From Rhizophagus irregularis (Eukaryota > Glomeromycota > Glomeromycetes > Glomerales > Glomeraceae), in NCBI RefSeq assembly GCF_026210795.1, contig NC_089436.1, positions 1,116,001 to 1,180,000 of the forward strand: a stretch of DNA of 64,000 nt, written 5' to 3'. The notes under the pieces were generated by a model, which was given only the letters and a program-made list of their open reading frames with translations, did no database searches and was not told the origin of the DNA. The position numbers and the translations under genes are program-made. Below, piece after piece: positions 36,364-48,010 of this stretch; the stretch's first letter is position 1; each line of letters opens with the position of its first letter.

Positions 36364-39030
36364 TTAATCAATCAACCACAATGGGCGACTGAAATAAATA
36401 GCTTTTTCGTCATTCGAGAAAGTATTGAAATTTTCCAAATTTGAGAATTTTATTTCTTCAGCAGCGTCAAATTGATCAGACAATTCAGATGGGTCAGGGT
36501 TATCACAAATTGCTGTGACCCAATCTCCTAAACATTCGTCAAGCTGAGACGCTGTTGGTCTATTTGATGGATTTGCATCTAAACATTGTAACATTAAACT
36601 GGAGAAAACAGGTGGAGTTCCATTTACGACGCTTGGTCTTAATCCTAAACAGATTTCCTGAATTAGTTGTTTATTATGAGGTCTATCATAATAAGGACGC
36701 ACACCAGCTGATAACATCCACATGACCATTCCAAAGCTATAGATATCGGATTCTTTAGTTGGCGTATTTCCATTAAAAATCTCTGGTGCAACAAAAGGAA
36801 TTACACCGTAAATTTGTTTTGGAGATAATTGTTTATCGACGGGTCCGTGTAATCCAGTATCCGTGATTTTAGTATCAACCGAATTCACATCACTTTCGAC
36901 TAATATATTCCCACCGTGTAAATGTCCATGAACAAGATCATGTTCATGAATATATTTAAGGCCTACGGATATTGACCATAACATATCTACAATATCTCTC
37001 CAACAAAGTACTCCCAAGGTTTCTTTAAGATACGAGTATAAACTCCCGTTTTTGTAATATCTCATAACAAGCATGTAACATGATGTTGGATCTTTGGTTA
37101 TACCAAAACAATCTGCAAGTGCTCCACTTTTCAAACATTTATGGTATCTATATAACTTTTAAATTAATTAATAATTAGCAAATAAGTATTATCTGAATTT
37201 TTTTCGATCAAACGTGATTTATTTAAGAACTGGTCATTATCTCGTTAATGGCTTTATAATAAAGTATGTTTAGAATTTATTCAGTTTACAATTTATAAAT
37301 CTTTGAGGAATCAAACATCCTCTCAAGCTTGAGTTCGATCCGGATAATCCAAGCTCGGGTTACTAATTTGGCCAGCCTATATTTGACCTAAATTAACGAT
37401 AGTATTGTTATGCCCAAATCTCAATATGCCCCAAATTGCGATGATTACTATATGTGAAAAGTAATGCTAATAAATTCTTAAGGCATTATAAAGGTGGGCC
37501 GAAAATTTAGGTCGATCGCTGATTTGGGGCATGTCGTCAACTTGGGCACGACAGTATTACGTCATTCGAGGATTGACTATCGGCGGATTGTAACACAAAT
37601 TAACGATATTTTGACTACTTTATCATATTCGTTAAAATTAAAATAGAACAAATCAAGTATTCATTCGACAGGATTCACGAGAGTCAAAGTATACATGTTG
37701 CCGAAAGTTTTTTCAATTTCGACCGCATTTCAGCTCCAAAGCAAAGTTGCTTATAGATCTTATAATAAACGTCGTGCCCATTATTTTTAGAAAGTTTCGG
37801 CCAAAACCGCAATAGTTTCGGTCAGGAATTTAAAGTTTCGACCATATATTAAATACAAGTTGTCGAAATTTAGAGTCTGTCGAAATTCTACAAGTGGTCG
37901 AAACTTCTCAAAAGTTTTGCATGGGTTCTTCAGACGATGTCATTAAATGATTTATCACGTGGCTGAAATAGCCGAAATATTACATGTATAAGTCAAAGCG
38001 CGGGCCAAAAAAAACCTTACCTGGACCAGAATATGCCAGAATTACTAATAGTTTTGGTCTGTGAGTGCAAGATCTAAAATTGAAAATCACAGTCAAACCC
38101 GATATTTAAAATATTGAAAAATATCGTTATATCAAATTATACCGAAATTTACATCTCTCCTATAGTAGAAAGTAAAGGTATATCAAGGTCTGACTGTAAA
38201 TCGAATCGATTCGAGTAGATTCTAAATCATATTTACATATTGGCCGATCTGACTCTAAAGTGTGATCATCTTGTTAGAATTAGGTCAAGTTGGCCGTATT
38301 TCTATAAAAGAATTACGATAAATGATCATTTTTCTAGTTTTTATTCAAAAAATTCAGACATATGATCGATTTATAAAAATTTTTTTATAAGACATCTATG
38401 AAAAAATTTAGAGTCGATTGAATCGATTCCAACCCTTATCAGTGCGAGTTTGACTTTAACTCGTGTCCACACTTTATTAATTACTTATCGCCGATTTTAT
38501 TAACGAGAATTCTCCGGTTCGTACATAAATCACGCAGTTGACCAGTTTATATAAATACTGCACATGATCGGACTACAAATTAATCTATAACTTACTTGAT
38601 CTACAAATTCTTGACTTATATTATGAGAATTATCTAATCTTTTTAGAATGACATTAATTGGACCAGTACGATTCCATATTTCGGCTTCTTCATCTAAATT
38701 CCACCTCGGGCCTTCCATCCATACTGCTGAATAAATCGAGCTGAAAGCTCCTTTATCATTAATATTTTTGATCAAATCAAATTGATTAAAATCAATCCAT
38801 TCGAGGTAGTCCATACTCTCCTTAGCATTTAATTGAGTAAATCTAATAAACTCATCTATTATAGAATTTCTACTAGTCCAATTTGGAAAGCATTCTTTCA
38901 AGTTCATAATATCACATTTTTCACACCACATCGTCGCAATTCGTTGTCGTTTACAAAGAGAACACTTACCATAAGTCTCTCTGAGTTCAGAGTGTTCCAA
39001 TGAAACAGACGTTTCTAATGAAAGAGACAT
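36364..39030 (-). CDS. Zinc-ribbon TKL-type pseudokinase, copy E
   Basis: On the minus strand, exon 1 is 39030-38596 and exon 2 is 37155-36364, giving about 408 residues. The phase-0 intron (GTAAG...AG) is 1440 bp, far longer than in the other copies, and holds three MITEs (37407, 38089 and 38301). The ribbon is CSLC/WCEKC, followed by FPNWTSRN, VILKRL, then LYRYHKCLKSGALADCFG, VHGHLHGGNIL, TDTGL and VAPEI. HRD is HGH, so no catalysis is predicted. There is a TATAAA at 39116-39111. It is divergently oriented to F, with a decayed copy between them, and the whole E-F block was copied to E'-G. The frames are intact. Whether the long intron is spliced efficiently is untested. Confidence 0.83.
37407..37552. 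mobile_element. 146-bp MITE in copy-E intron with AGTATT duplication
   Basis: The ends GTTATGCCCAAAT and ACTTGGGCACGAC are loosely inverted, with inner partners ATGCCCCAAATTG and ATTTGGGGCATG. AGTATT is repeated on both sides. The duplicate block has a single AGTATT (55050-55055), an empty site. Confidence 0.65.
38089..38197. mobile_element. Short mariner-like MITE in copy-E intron
   Basis: ACAGTCAAACCCGATAT on the left faces TATCAAGGTCTGACTGT on the right, a terminal repeat related to the ACAGTCAGAACTCGATATA family. It is non-coding. Confidence 0.5.
38301..38392. mobile_element. Family-A MITE in copy-E intron
   Basis: The core is AAATGATCATTTTTCTAG with TTCAGACATATGATCGATTT. The ends TTCTATAAAA and TTTTTTTATAAG are eroded versions of the family terminus. 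Confidence 0.5.
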
Positions 39031-39199
39031 TTCTTAATTCGCTCTAAGTATCGATTGTGAAAGTGATTTGAGTGCGATTTAATTAATGTTTTAACGCTTT
39101 TTTTCGCTGATTTATATGAAATTGAAATGCCTTATTTTTATTTTTAAAAAAGAACGTGTTTAAATAACAAATTCGAGACATGTGTGGATAAGAATTAAA

Positions 39200-40220
39200 A
39201 ATTAGCGAACAAATAATGACAAAGAATAAATGTTATCATAAAATTCTTTTTTTATTATAAAGAAAGAAGGCATAATGTAATTTTCACATGCGTAATTAAT
39301 ATCATATGAATTACTGTAATTTAATTTGTATTTACTATTTTTGGAATTTCCAAAGAAAAAATGTGCTCACATTGCACACATCTTTGGACAATTATCAACG
39401 GATTGTTGTATTTATGGCAAGCCAGAGCCGCCTATTTTCAGCATGATTTACATTTAATAAGACGCATAATATATTGTATCACATAATATTTACTATTTTA
39501 AGAAATCTGGACTATTACATAACACAAGAAATAAGTAAAATTCTTGTTTGGTAATACAGAAAAAGGGAATAAAAAATTTGATGTATAAATATATTATAAT
39601 TATATGCTTAAATAGGTGTGAAATAAGCGGTTATCATGTTGAAATAAGCACAGATTTGTCTGCTATATGTATCATGTGATAATCGTGTCGCATAATTTAG
39701 AAACAATAAACATACAATTACTAATATGATTGGAAATTATAATAATAGTATATTCCTAAATAATCATAGTATCACTCACGTTATGACAGTTATTTGACGA
39801 ATAAATTAACGCATTGTTATATTAGAACATTCCCAAATAAATCGATAAGAAATTATCTAGAGCGGTTGATTAGCCAATTTAACTTATTATATAAACAATT
39901 TCCGGTATAGTATATCGAGTAAGTATATACTTTATTGTTTTACTAATATTGCGCTTGATAAAATTTTAATTCGAGATCCGTGAGTCAAGTGCAAAAAAAT
40001 TCATATATGATTTCGGCGCTGATACCCGATTTTCATTCCTTACTTTATGTGAACCTATTCAACAATAACATATAATATTTATCCCAAAGTATCATATCAA
40101 ATAGTTTATTTCTTAAAATGATTTTCAGCATAATTTTTTACTTTTATTTAACGCCACGCCAGATTTAGTTGACTTATAGACCACGAATTAATAAAATTTT
40201 TTTCCTTTTTAAATATGAAA
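39200..40220. other. AT-rich stretch between copy E and a decayed copy, no gene seen
   Basis: No supported frame or clear repeat is visible. It is the upstream side of copy E's promoter. Confidence 0.45.
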
Positions 40221-40221
40221 A

Positions 40222-40555
40222 ATCACAAATATTTACAAAATGAAATTGACCAAAGATCCAACATCTTTTACATGTTAGTCATGAGATATTATAAAAATGG
40301 GAATTTGATATTCGCACATGGAGGAAACTTATTAGTGAAAGTAAAGAAAACTCAGCTAATACACAAATCACATTAAATGACATGGACTTTCCGATAGACA
40401 AATATCGCCTAAAAAATTTCTCCGGAGGCCTTTAATGAAAATATAAAAAAAAACATGCTCACATAAAACTGGAATGAAAAAGGAAAATTTGATCAACTCA
40501 ATTTATGATTTTATAGCTTTTAGTAATGATCATGTGGATATTATGTCGCCTCATG
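40222..40555 (+). pseudogene. Decayed exon 2 of a pseudokinase copy
   Basis: Translated blocks match exon 2 of the family in order. A TCACAAA...TTACAAAATG start is followed by TKDPTS, RYYKNGNL, HGGNLLV, a degraded DxGLHGPVDKQISPK-like stretch, (A)PEAFNE, and finally a FIAFSNDHVDIM fragment equivalent to YSFGMIMWML. About 125 bp of the C-lobe, including the catalytic loop start, are deleted, and stops are present. It is an old relic lying between divergent copies E and F, in F's orientation. Confidence 0.75.
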
Positions 40556-40599
40556 GTAACCAAGTATTATAGTGTAACTTTAGTCCCAAATTCGTCAAC

Positions 40600-42550
40600 C
40601 ATCAAATCAATTTGAATTAAATTCGTAAATTAAACCTTAGTATTCATATTCTAACGATACCATTTTACAATATATAAATTAAGTTCGTATTTTTGGCTGT
40701 ACACTAAAAATTATATTAGAGAACTAAATAAACAATTAGTATATAACTTCTTGTTGTGTACAACTAATTAACATATATCATAACATAATCGAAAACGTGT
40801 GGTCGAAATTGTATTACCATTTCGGCAATGGCCTTTTTATTATTTGCAAGCAACTTTAATTACATACATATATCAATTATTATTATGGACATAAAATCTT
40901 TTTTTTTTCATGGGTAATATGAATCGGGATATTTATTTGTTCACGTGAAGTTATTCTGTATAGATGATTGGGATGATTGGTAACACAATATGCAAAAATG
41001 ATCATAGGAACCTGACACGAAACAAATTATAAATAGTTTCAATTTTAATTGGTTTCACAGAATTTCCATTTAATTTTAAAATATAAATATAAGAAATATA
41101 GCATATGCAAATTCATTATTAAAGTGATCAAAACAATATTGCTTAACTATAGTATAATTGAAAACGTTGGTTCACGATTTTATTAAAATGGGGTCGATCA
41201 CTATTATTGATTAGATTTATTAGATTTCATATTTTATCTAATCATATTACTTTCCATTTTGATTTATCCTTTCTCTCTCTTTGTAAAAAAAAAAAATTTT
41301 ATATGCAAAGAAAATTCTTAATATTTCATTTTAATTAATTACAGTCGCATTAAATTTATAGTTATTGATGAATAATTTTAATTTTGAAAAAGCAATAATT
41401 TTAGTAGCGGAAAGAGTAGTTTGATCTCCAAACAATATTAATAATACTTTAGAGATAATTATGATTGCTATGATAAAAAGGCTTCTAGCTTCCCCAATAA
41501 ATTTATTTGTTGTTATAAATCAAACAAAAAAAAACAGTAAAACAGCGCAATATTTTTCCTTTTTATACTTTTAAAAACTGACTCAGATTTTAAAATACTG
41601 TACTCAATTGTAAATGATTTTAATATAATTTTAGAAAGAAAAAGAAATATAATTTTTAAAAATATAACTTTTTTTATTAAAAATCTTTAAAATTTTCTGA
41701 CTTGTTAATACCAAAAAACGAAAATAAGAAAGATTTAAGAGAAAAGTAACCAGAGTTCCAAGTTCAATAAAATTATACATATACTAATAAACCTTAACTT
41801 ATTGATCTTAACTTTTTAAACTTTTCTACGTGTATGTATCGATAAAATAATAGTTTTTATAGAGTTTAAGTTGCATGGGGAAGGTAGAAAGCTACACTTC
41901 CGTTCTTCAAGACTTCAAATTATACGAAATATTCCAAATATTTTGTCGAATACTTCAAAATATGTAAAGTTTAAATTTCGTTCGATTAAAAAGTTGAATT
42001 AGCTTATTAATCGAATTTTTTTAACTATTTTCTTATTATCATATGAATCTCCCGAATCCCTATTAAATCCGAAATAGCAAACAATTTTGTCTTATTATTA
42101 GTCGACTATTAAAGCATAGATCTTATTTCTTCATATAGTAATCTATATAAGTTAAGATATTACTAATTACTAATTTATCTTTATTTCGCTAAGTCCGTGA
42201 TGTTACACAATATTCCTTGATGGGGAAATATTCCGATAAAATTGATTGGTTAATTCGCACATACATAATTTCATCATATCAACTTTGATGTTAAAGTGTA
42301 GTTCTATAATTGGTGTTCGTTCTTATAATAATAAACCTCAATTAATTCATACACTGTACTTTAAATTAATGTACGCCTGCTGTTACAAATTCTGCAAAAG
42401 TGAATCTCATCAGCTTTCGGACGTTTCAAGTAGTTTAAACGCAATTTCTCTGGTTGTCTTTTGGCTGTACTTAATAATTTATAAGTAGTTCATTACAAAC
42501 ACAATTAATGAGTCTTTATTTTTTACTCACATTTGCATGTCACCATTCGG
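40600..42550. other. AT-rich upstream flank of copy F, duplicated upstream of copy H
   Basis: No gene is seen. Blocks near 41110-41170, 41690-41890 and 42000-42100 reappear in order at 59030-59130, 59240-59400 and 60030-60080, which shows that the region was copied with the gene cluster. Confidence 0.5.
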
Positions 42551-42660
42551 AATATCTGAGATTCGACGAAGCTGAAACTACTTTCGTAAATTTAGAGAAG
42601 TTAAACTTGGAAGTTTATTATGCCACGAAATTGTCACCTATATTTCAGACTTCAATTAGA
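42550..42660 (+). pseudogene. 3'-end relic of a pseudokinase copy
   Basis: Translation gives DEAET...VNLEKLNLE and a CHE/ATK-YIFQ-like ending. This corresponds to the family's C-terminal tail (FDAAEEFKFANLEKLNYNVL, then CHEGAIYFSR). It lies 300 bp upstream of copy F in the same orientation and may belong to the same dead copy as 40222-40555. A matching relic occurs at 60165-60250. Confidence 0.6.
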
Positions 42661-42903
42661 CTCTGTTAATATTAGTTATAGTTCAGTCGATTAGGAATAT
42701 GCGAGCTTTTCAAACTTTTTAATGACTGATATTTTGAGACACTTAATATTGAAATCCGTTGATCACTGCAGTATTCTTAATGATCAGAATGATCAGTTAT
42801 TGGCTTTCTTCGTAATTAATTGCTTTGTCGCAGAGTAATTATCAACATTTTGCCATATGATGTCAATATAATTTAACGTACAGATGTGTCAAACGTAAAG
42901 TAA

Positions 42904-42945
42904 CATAAAAATGATAAGTTTGCTCTTCATTTTTTAAAAAAAATT
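42904..42945 (+). promoter_or_regulatory. Core promoter of copy F
   Basis: CATAAAAATGATAAG, a weak TATA form, is followed by CTCTTCATTTTTTAAAAAAAA and then TTGCGAATGCTTCAAGATG with the start codon at 42960. The same arrangement is seen in G and H. Confidence 0.4.
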
Positions 42946-42959
42946 GCGAATGCTTCAAG

Positions 42960-45002
42960 ATGTCTGGATCCAGAAAGATATATGGTAAATGTATCGATTG
43001 TACACGGCAACGAATAGCCCTAGCATGGTGTAAAAATTGCGATATTGCATTTTTAAAAGATAATTTTCATAATTGGACTAGTAAAAATCCTAAAATTGAT
43101 GAACTTATTAAATATACTCAATTAAATGCTAAAGATAGTATGGATTATCTTGAATGGATCGATTTTGATCAATTCGACTTGGTCGAAAATATTAATAAAC
43201 GTGGCGCTTTCAGCTCGATTTATTCAGCAGTATGGATGGAAGGCCCAAGATGGAATCTTGATGAAGAAACTGAAATATGGTCTCGTACTGGTCCAATTAA
43301 GGTGATTCTAAAACGATTAGATGATTCTCAGAACATAGATCGAGAATTTGTAAATCAGGCAAGTAAATTTTATCTGATCTTAGTAGCTCGTGTAGAACTT
43401 TATAGATCAGAGAATTCAAGTAAAGAAAATAGAGACATTATATGGGCCATGACATTTATTACGTAATATTTTAGGAGATATTATGTAATAGTATGTCACG
43501 GCCTTAAGTATAATGTGATAAATAGTAAAAAAAAAAGACTCCATAAAAAAATTCCGGAAAACCCCGATATTAACATCCGGATTCTTATAAGTCCCGGAGC
43601 AAAAATAAGATAAAACTCAGATTTGCGATTCATTGTACGACATCACGTGATGAGAACTCACGTGATCGATAATGCGTAGCTATATACGAGATATGGTTTA
43701 CACGAAGTTTATACTATTAAAATTTGGTGGAAACTTGTCCAATTTCCACAGATTTCAATGAAATTTCCAGTTTTGTGGAAATGTTATGGAAATATTATGC
43801 AAATTGGACAAGTTTCAATCACGTACACTAAGGTGGAAACCATACCGCTTCGGCCAGTGATATGGCCCTTCGCTTCGCTCCGGACAATGACACATGACCA
43901 GTTTGAACGAGAAGGGTCGAAAACTGAGTGATATTATTTCTGGAAAGATCGATAAACTTCAAATAAATTCTAAACGAATTTAGATAACAGTTATCATTTC
44001 TTAAATAGTAGATTCTTTATAGATAACGAAGGTTATGACTTCGACCCGGAAATACATTTTAGCCGTAACTCTCAATGTTGCGAGATGGATTTATGTTAAC
44101 AGTAAACCTTAAATTTCTAATTCGTATGAGAATGATTACGTATGATAACTGAAAAGTATTAATATTAACTATTTATCTTTTCTTTAAAATTTAATCTTAT
44201 AAAGTTATATAGATATCATAATTGCTTGCAAAGTGGAGCACTTGCAGATTGTTTTGGTATAACCAAAGACCCAACATCATGCTACATGTTCGTTATGAGA
44301 TATTATAAAAACGGGAATTTATACTCGTACCTTGAAGAAACGATGGGAATTCTTTGCTGGAGAGATATTGTAGACATGTTATGGTCAATATCCGCGGGTC
44401 TAAATTTTATTCACAAATATGGTCTTGTTCATGGAAATCTACATGGAGGGAACATATTAGTCGAAAATAATGTGAACTCTATCGATACTAAAATTACAGA
44501 TACTGGATTACACGGACCTGTTGATAGTAAACAAATATCATCCAAACAAATTTACGGTGTAATTCCCTTTGTTGCTCCAGAGATCTTCGATGGAATTACG
44601 CCAACTAAAGAATCCGATGTATATAGTTTTGGTATGATCATGTGGATGTTATCAGCTGGTATGCGTCCTTATTGTGATAGACCTCATAATAAAGAATTAA
44701 TTCAGGAAATCTGCTTAGGATTAAGACCAAGCGTTGTAGATGGAACTCCACCTGTTTTCACCAGTTTAATGTTACAATGCTTAGATGCGAATCCATCAAA
44801 TAGACCAACAGCATCTCAACTTTACGAATGCTTAAGAAATTGGATTACTGCAATTTGTGATGACCCTAATCCATCCGATTTATCAGATCAATTTGACGCT
44901 GCTGAAGAAATTAAATTCTCAAATTTAGAAAATTCTAATTTCAATACTTTCGCAAACCATGAAAAAGCTTTTTATTTCAGTCGTCCATTATTAGACTCTT
45001 AA
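42960..45002 (+). CDS. Zinc-ribbon TKL-type pseudokinase, copy F
   Basis: Exon 1 is 42960-43358 and exon 2 is 44205-45002, giving about 398 residues. The phase-0 intron is 846 bp and starts with GC, not GT (CAG|GCAAGT), a classic GC-AG donor. The start ATG opens MSGSRKIYGKCIDC, so the ribbon (CIDC/WCKNC) is at the very N-terminus, shorter than in A-D. Then come FHNWTSKN, VILKRL, LYRYHNCLQSGALADCFG, VHGNLHGGNIL, TDTGL and VAPEI. HRD is HGN. F and G are close paralogs with similar promoters and 3' flanks. The F intron has about 500 bp (43587-44089) not present in G, with a small inverted repeat. The frames are intact. Confidence 0.85.
43727..43816. repeat. Inverted repeat within the extra part of the copy-F intron
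   Basis: GTGGAAACTTGTCCAATTTCC on the left pairs with GCAAATTGGACAAGTTTC on the right, with further symmetric TTTCCA/TGGAAA words between. It is probably a MITE and part of the ~500 bp absent from G's intron. Confidence 0.5.
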
Positions 45003-46795
45003 AGATTGGCGCTCCATTTTTTTTTTTAATTCTCATACGTTAATATATTTTTCGATTTCTTTAGTTTTTAATTTTATTATAATTTATTATAATTTATCGT
45101 AGATTTCAATCAGAAATTTAATTCCTTTTATCGTCATTACTTATTCGTTTTTTCCGAAATCACAAACACCGGCACTCCGCAAACTCATACTTACTTAACG
45201 TTTAAAATAATATGTTTTATAGTTTTTAAGATTTTCTTTTAAGCCTTTATTTCGTTTAAAATAAGTAAATATTATACACAAACACAATTATTTTTTCGAA
45301 TAGTTACTATATACATACTGTACGTAAAATAAAATAGTTCTGTTATATCGTTATAACAAATCAAGAATATAAAATAGTTTCGTATATGAATTTGTCTAGC
45401 GTAGAATTTCCTTAATATTTTTGAATCTTATTACAGTCGTAACGAATTAGGCGTCCGGGCCGATCAGGCTTCGTTATGAGAAAATTCGACGGTGTAGTAG
45501 GAAAATTTGGTATAATGCGGTAAAATATAGCATGCTCATTATGCAAAGAAAACTGCGAGATATATATAATTCAACTATCTTTTGATAAACTAGATTAACG
45601 TTATATTAAAAAATAAATTCGCTTTAAAAAAAAAATTCGGATAATCATGATATTCGGTTTAACGAGAATTTTTTCATGTACCACACTGAAGATTCGTTGT
45701 ATTGTGAAATTCGGTATCAAAATTCGAAAGTAACAAATTTATTTGAAAAGTTGATAAATAAGACTAATAAAAACGATAATATATTATTTGTAAATCTCAT
45801 AAACAAACAATTAAGTTAGAATGGACTAAATCACAATAAATAATAATCTGCTGCTGTTGGTAATCTTCAAGCGCGAATTTTATTTTTATTAAAGAAAAAA
45901 ATGTAATAAATCTTTTTACCCGATAACCAAAACAAATGAATACGATTTCCCCGTCTATTACGAAACTTCTAATTTCTAACACAGCATCATACTCTAGATT
46001 ATGATTGTCCTTTCATTCATACTTCTTTGCAGAAACTTCAATTTTTATCCAATGTCATTAAGATGTTTAATTAGAATCGGGACGGTACTGTGCCAATTGA
46101 ATTCACGAGTAAGTTAACATTAAGTAATGGAAAAAATTATGATATACTACCATGTCCGTTACTATGCATGGTAAATCATTTTAAATGTATTGCAGATACA
46201 TCACTTTAACTATTGTAAAAATATCGTAACAGTGCATTTAAATTATTTAAACTATGTTGTTAAATAACATTAAAGTAGTACTTTGCAGAAACTTACAAAT
46301 ATGACAACAATATGTCTTGGTTTATATAACAATCATATAACGAAAATATGACAACAATATGTCTTGATTTATATAGCAATCATATAGTGATAATATAACA
46401 ACAATATATAAAATAATGTAATAGTAATATAAATAATTATAATACGTTGAAAATATCTCAAAATCTCAAAATGATTCATTTTTTCGAAAAACAAGATTTC
46501 CTCCAATAAAATTCACGAACTTGATTTTACCGTAATTTGTGGTAAATAAAGACCAAGAATAAATTACTCTTGACCAAATTTCTTGTGGTATGGAATTAAA
46601 AATGCCGTTAAAGCCTGTAAACCGGCAACTTCATTTCTGTTTTTGATGAATAATAAAGTAATATAATAAAATATGTTTATTATGTTAGTAATATAATAAC
46701 GCCATAAATAAACTATATTTCTATCTATACTGCATTATAATAATATCTGTTTAAAATCTAACTTTGATTTGCTTCATCATGCTCAGTATTACATG
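45003..46795. other. 3' flank of copy F and AT-rich intergenic DNA
   Basis: Sequence to about 45830 is shared with the 3' flank of G (58451-59000). Beyond that no gene is seen. A tandem ATGACAACAATATGTCTTG repeat is listed separately. Confidence 0.5.
46301..46412. repeat. Short tandem repeat, ~47-bp unit
   Basis: The unit contains ATGACAACAATATGTCTTG and TATATAACAATCATATA. It occurs twice, with a third partial copy beginning AATATAACAACAATAT. It is AT-rich and non-coding. Confidence 0.6.
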
Positions 46796-46798
46796 TAT

Positions 46799-47885
46799 TC
46801 ATACAATAAAGAATACACATGGATTCCGATCAATAAACGTAATTGGAAAATTTTGAAACCACCGTAGTAATTCTTTAGGCTTCTGTAAAATAAAAATAAA
46901 ATAAAATATTGGTATCATTTCATTAATAAAAATGGCTAAATAAATTTTAAAGTTTCTAAAATTAAACTTACCATCCAATCCACCCAAGAACCAGAAATCC
47001 ATTTCCTATAAAAAAGAGAGGAAAAGTAAATATTAATATTTCCTTTAAAAAAATTCAATATTGAAATAATTTAATTTCAAAATTTTGAAACTCACCATCC
47101 GATCCCATTCGTAAATTGGAAATCTGTCCTATAAAAAAAAAGAAAAAATGTTAATCAAAATTTTTTATCATTTTCGAATTTTTTTCCCAAAAATTACCTT
47201 CAACCTACTAATTTCGTACAACCTGAACAATATAAAACCGTTATCATACTGAGAGTTCTGATAATTAAGTCAAAGGAAAACTACAAAATAAAAGAAGTCC
47301 TGTAATTAAATGTCTTTTCACAAGGGTTCTGAAGACAGAGTCCTACAAAAGAAATAAAAAAGGTTAATAAAAACTGTTTTTTAATCAATTACAAAAAATT
47401 TTTTTCGATAAAAAGTTTTTTTTAAAAAGTTTTGAATTCCTTTTTTTGAAACTTGCCATTATCTAGGATTTCAGTTTCCAAGTCAGAGCTGATTTCCTAC
47501 AAAAGTGAAAAAAAAAAGTTAAAAACTTTTCTTTAAAGTTTCAAATTTCTGTTTTCGAAACTTACCTATCCTACGCGTCCAGACTTGTCTAAAAATATGA
47601 AAAAACCAAGGCCATTTTCTCACTGAGATTCTATATGTCCAGGCCGTCTAAAAAAAAAAGAAAAAAAAAGAAATTAGTAATCATTTTAAAAAACAAAATA
47701 AAGAAATTTTTTAAAAAAGTAATATACTCACCAAAATCCTATGTCCAAAGAACCAAAAAGTCGCCTAAAAGAGAAAAGAAACAAAATATTAATAATTATT
47801 TCATTAAAGAGTTAGGCCAAAAACATTCCTCCTTACCAAAATCTTTGTCCAAAAATATTCAAAAAATATCAAAATTTACATCCAT
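46799..47885 (-). other. Ladder of micro-exons with repeated splice signals (possible gene or gene remnant)
   Basis: On the minus strand there are about ten short blocks with a T-rich ...AG before and GTAAG/GTGAG/GCAAG after. Approximate spans are 47885-47837, 47764-47732, 47647-47624, 47588-47566, 47496-47457, 47342-47322, 47128-47096 and 47005-46972, plus a last exon 46882-46799 ending in TGA. Another may lie near 47230. Exons are 21-49 nt, mostly at ~90-125-bp spacing, and share endings like GGACATAGGATTTTG or GGTGGATTGGATG. The last three join in one frame ending ...WISGSWVDWMKPKELLRWF... with 16 more residues before the stop. The frame is not kept through all upstream blocks (the first has stops in all frames, and 47588-47566 breaks phase). 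So it is either alternatively spliced, partly decayed or mis-delimited. No function is recognised. Confidence 0.45.
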
Positions 47886-47889
47886 CTAA

Positions 47890-48010
47890 AAAAAAAAAAA
47901 AGTGAGGGAAAGGGAAGTACGAGAAAGAGAGATAGGGGAAAAATGAAAAGAGGGAAAGGGAAATTATGAAAGAGAGGAAAGGGGAAAAAATGAGAGAGGA
48001 AAGTTTACCA
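47890..48010. repeat. Purine-rich low-complexity tract
   Basis: About 120 bp of almost pure A/G on the plus strand (GGGAAAGGGAA, GAGAAAGAGAG and similar). It lies immediately upstream of the minus-strand micro-exon ladder, where it reads as a pyrimidine tract and might serve as a promoter element. That role is only a guess. Confidence 0.5.

Noticed and set aside
47635-47889. 84-codon plus-strand open frame rich in Lys
   Set aside because: It is antisense to the micro-exon ladder and its Lys content comes from the complement of the T-rich acceptor tracts.
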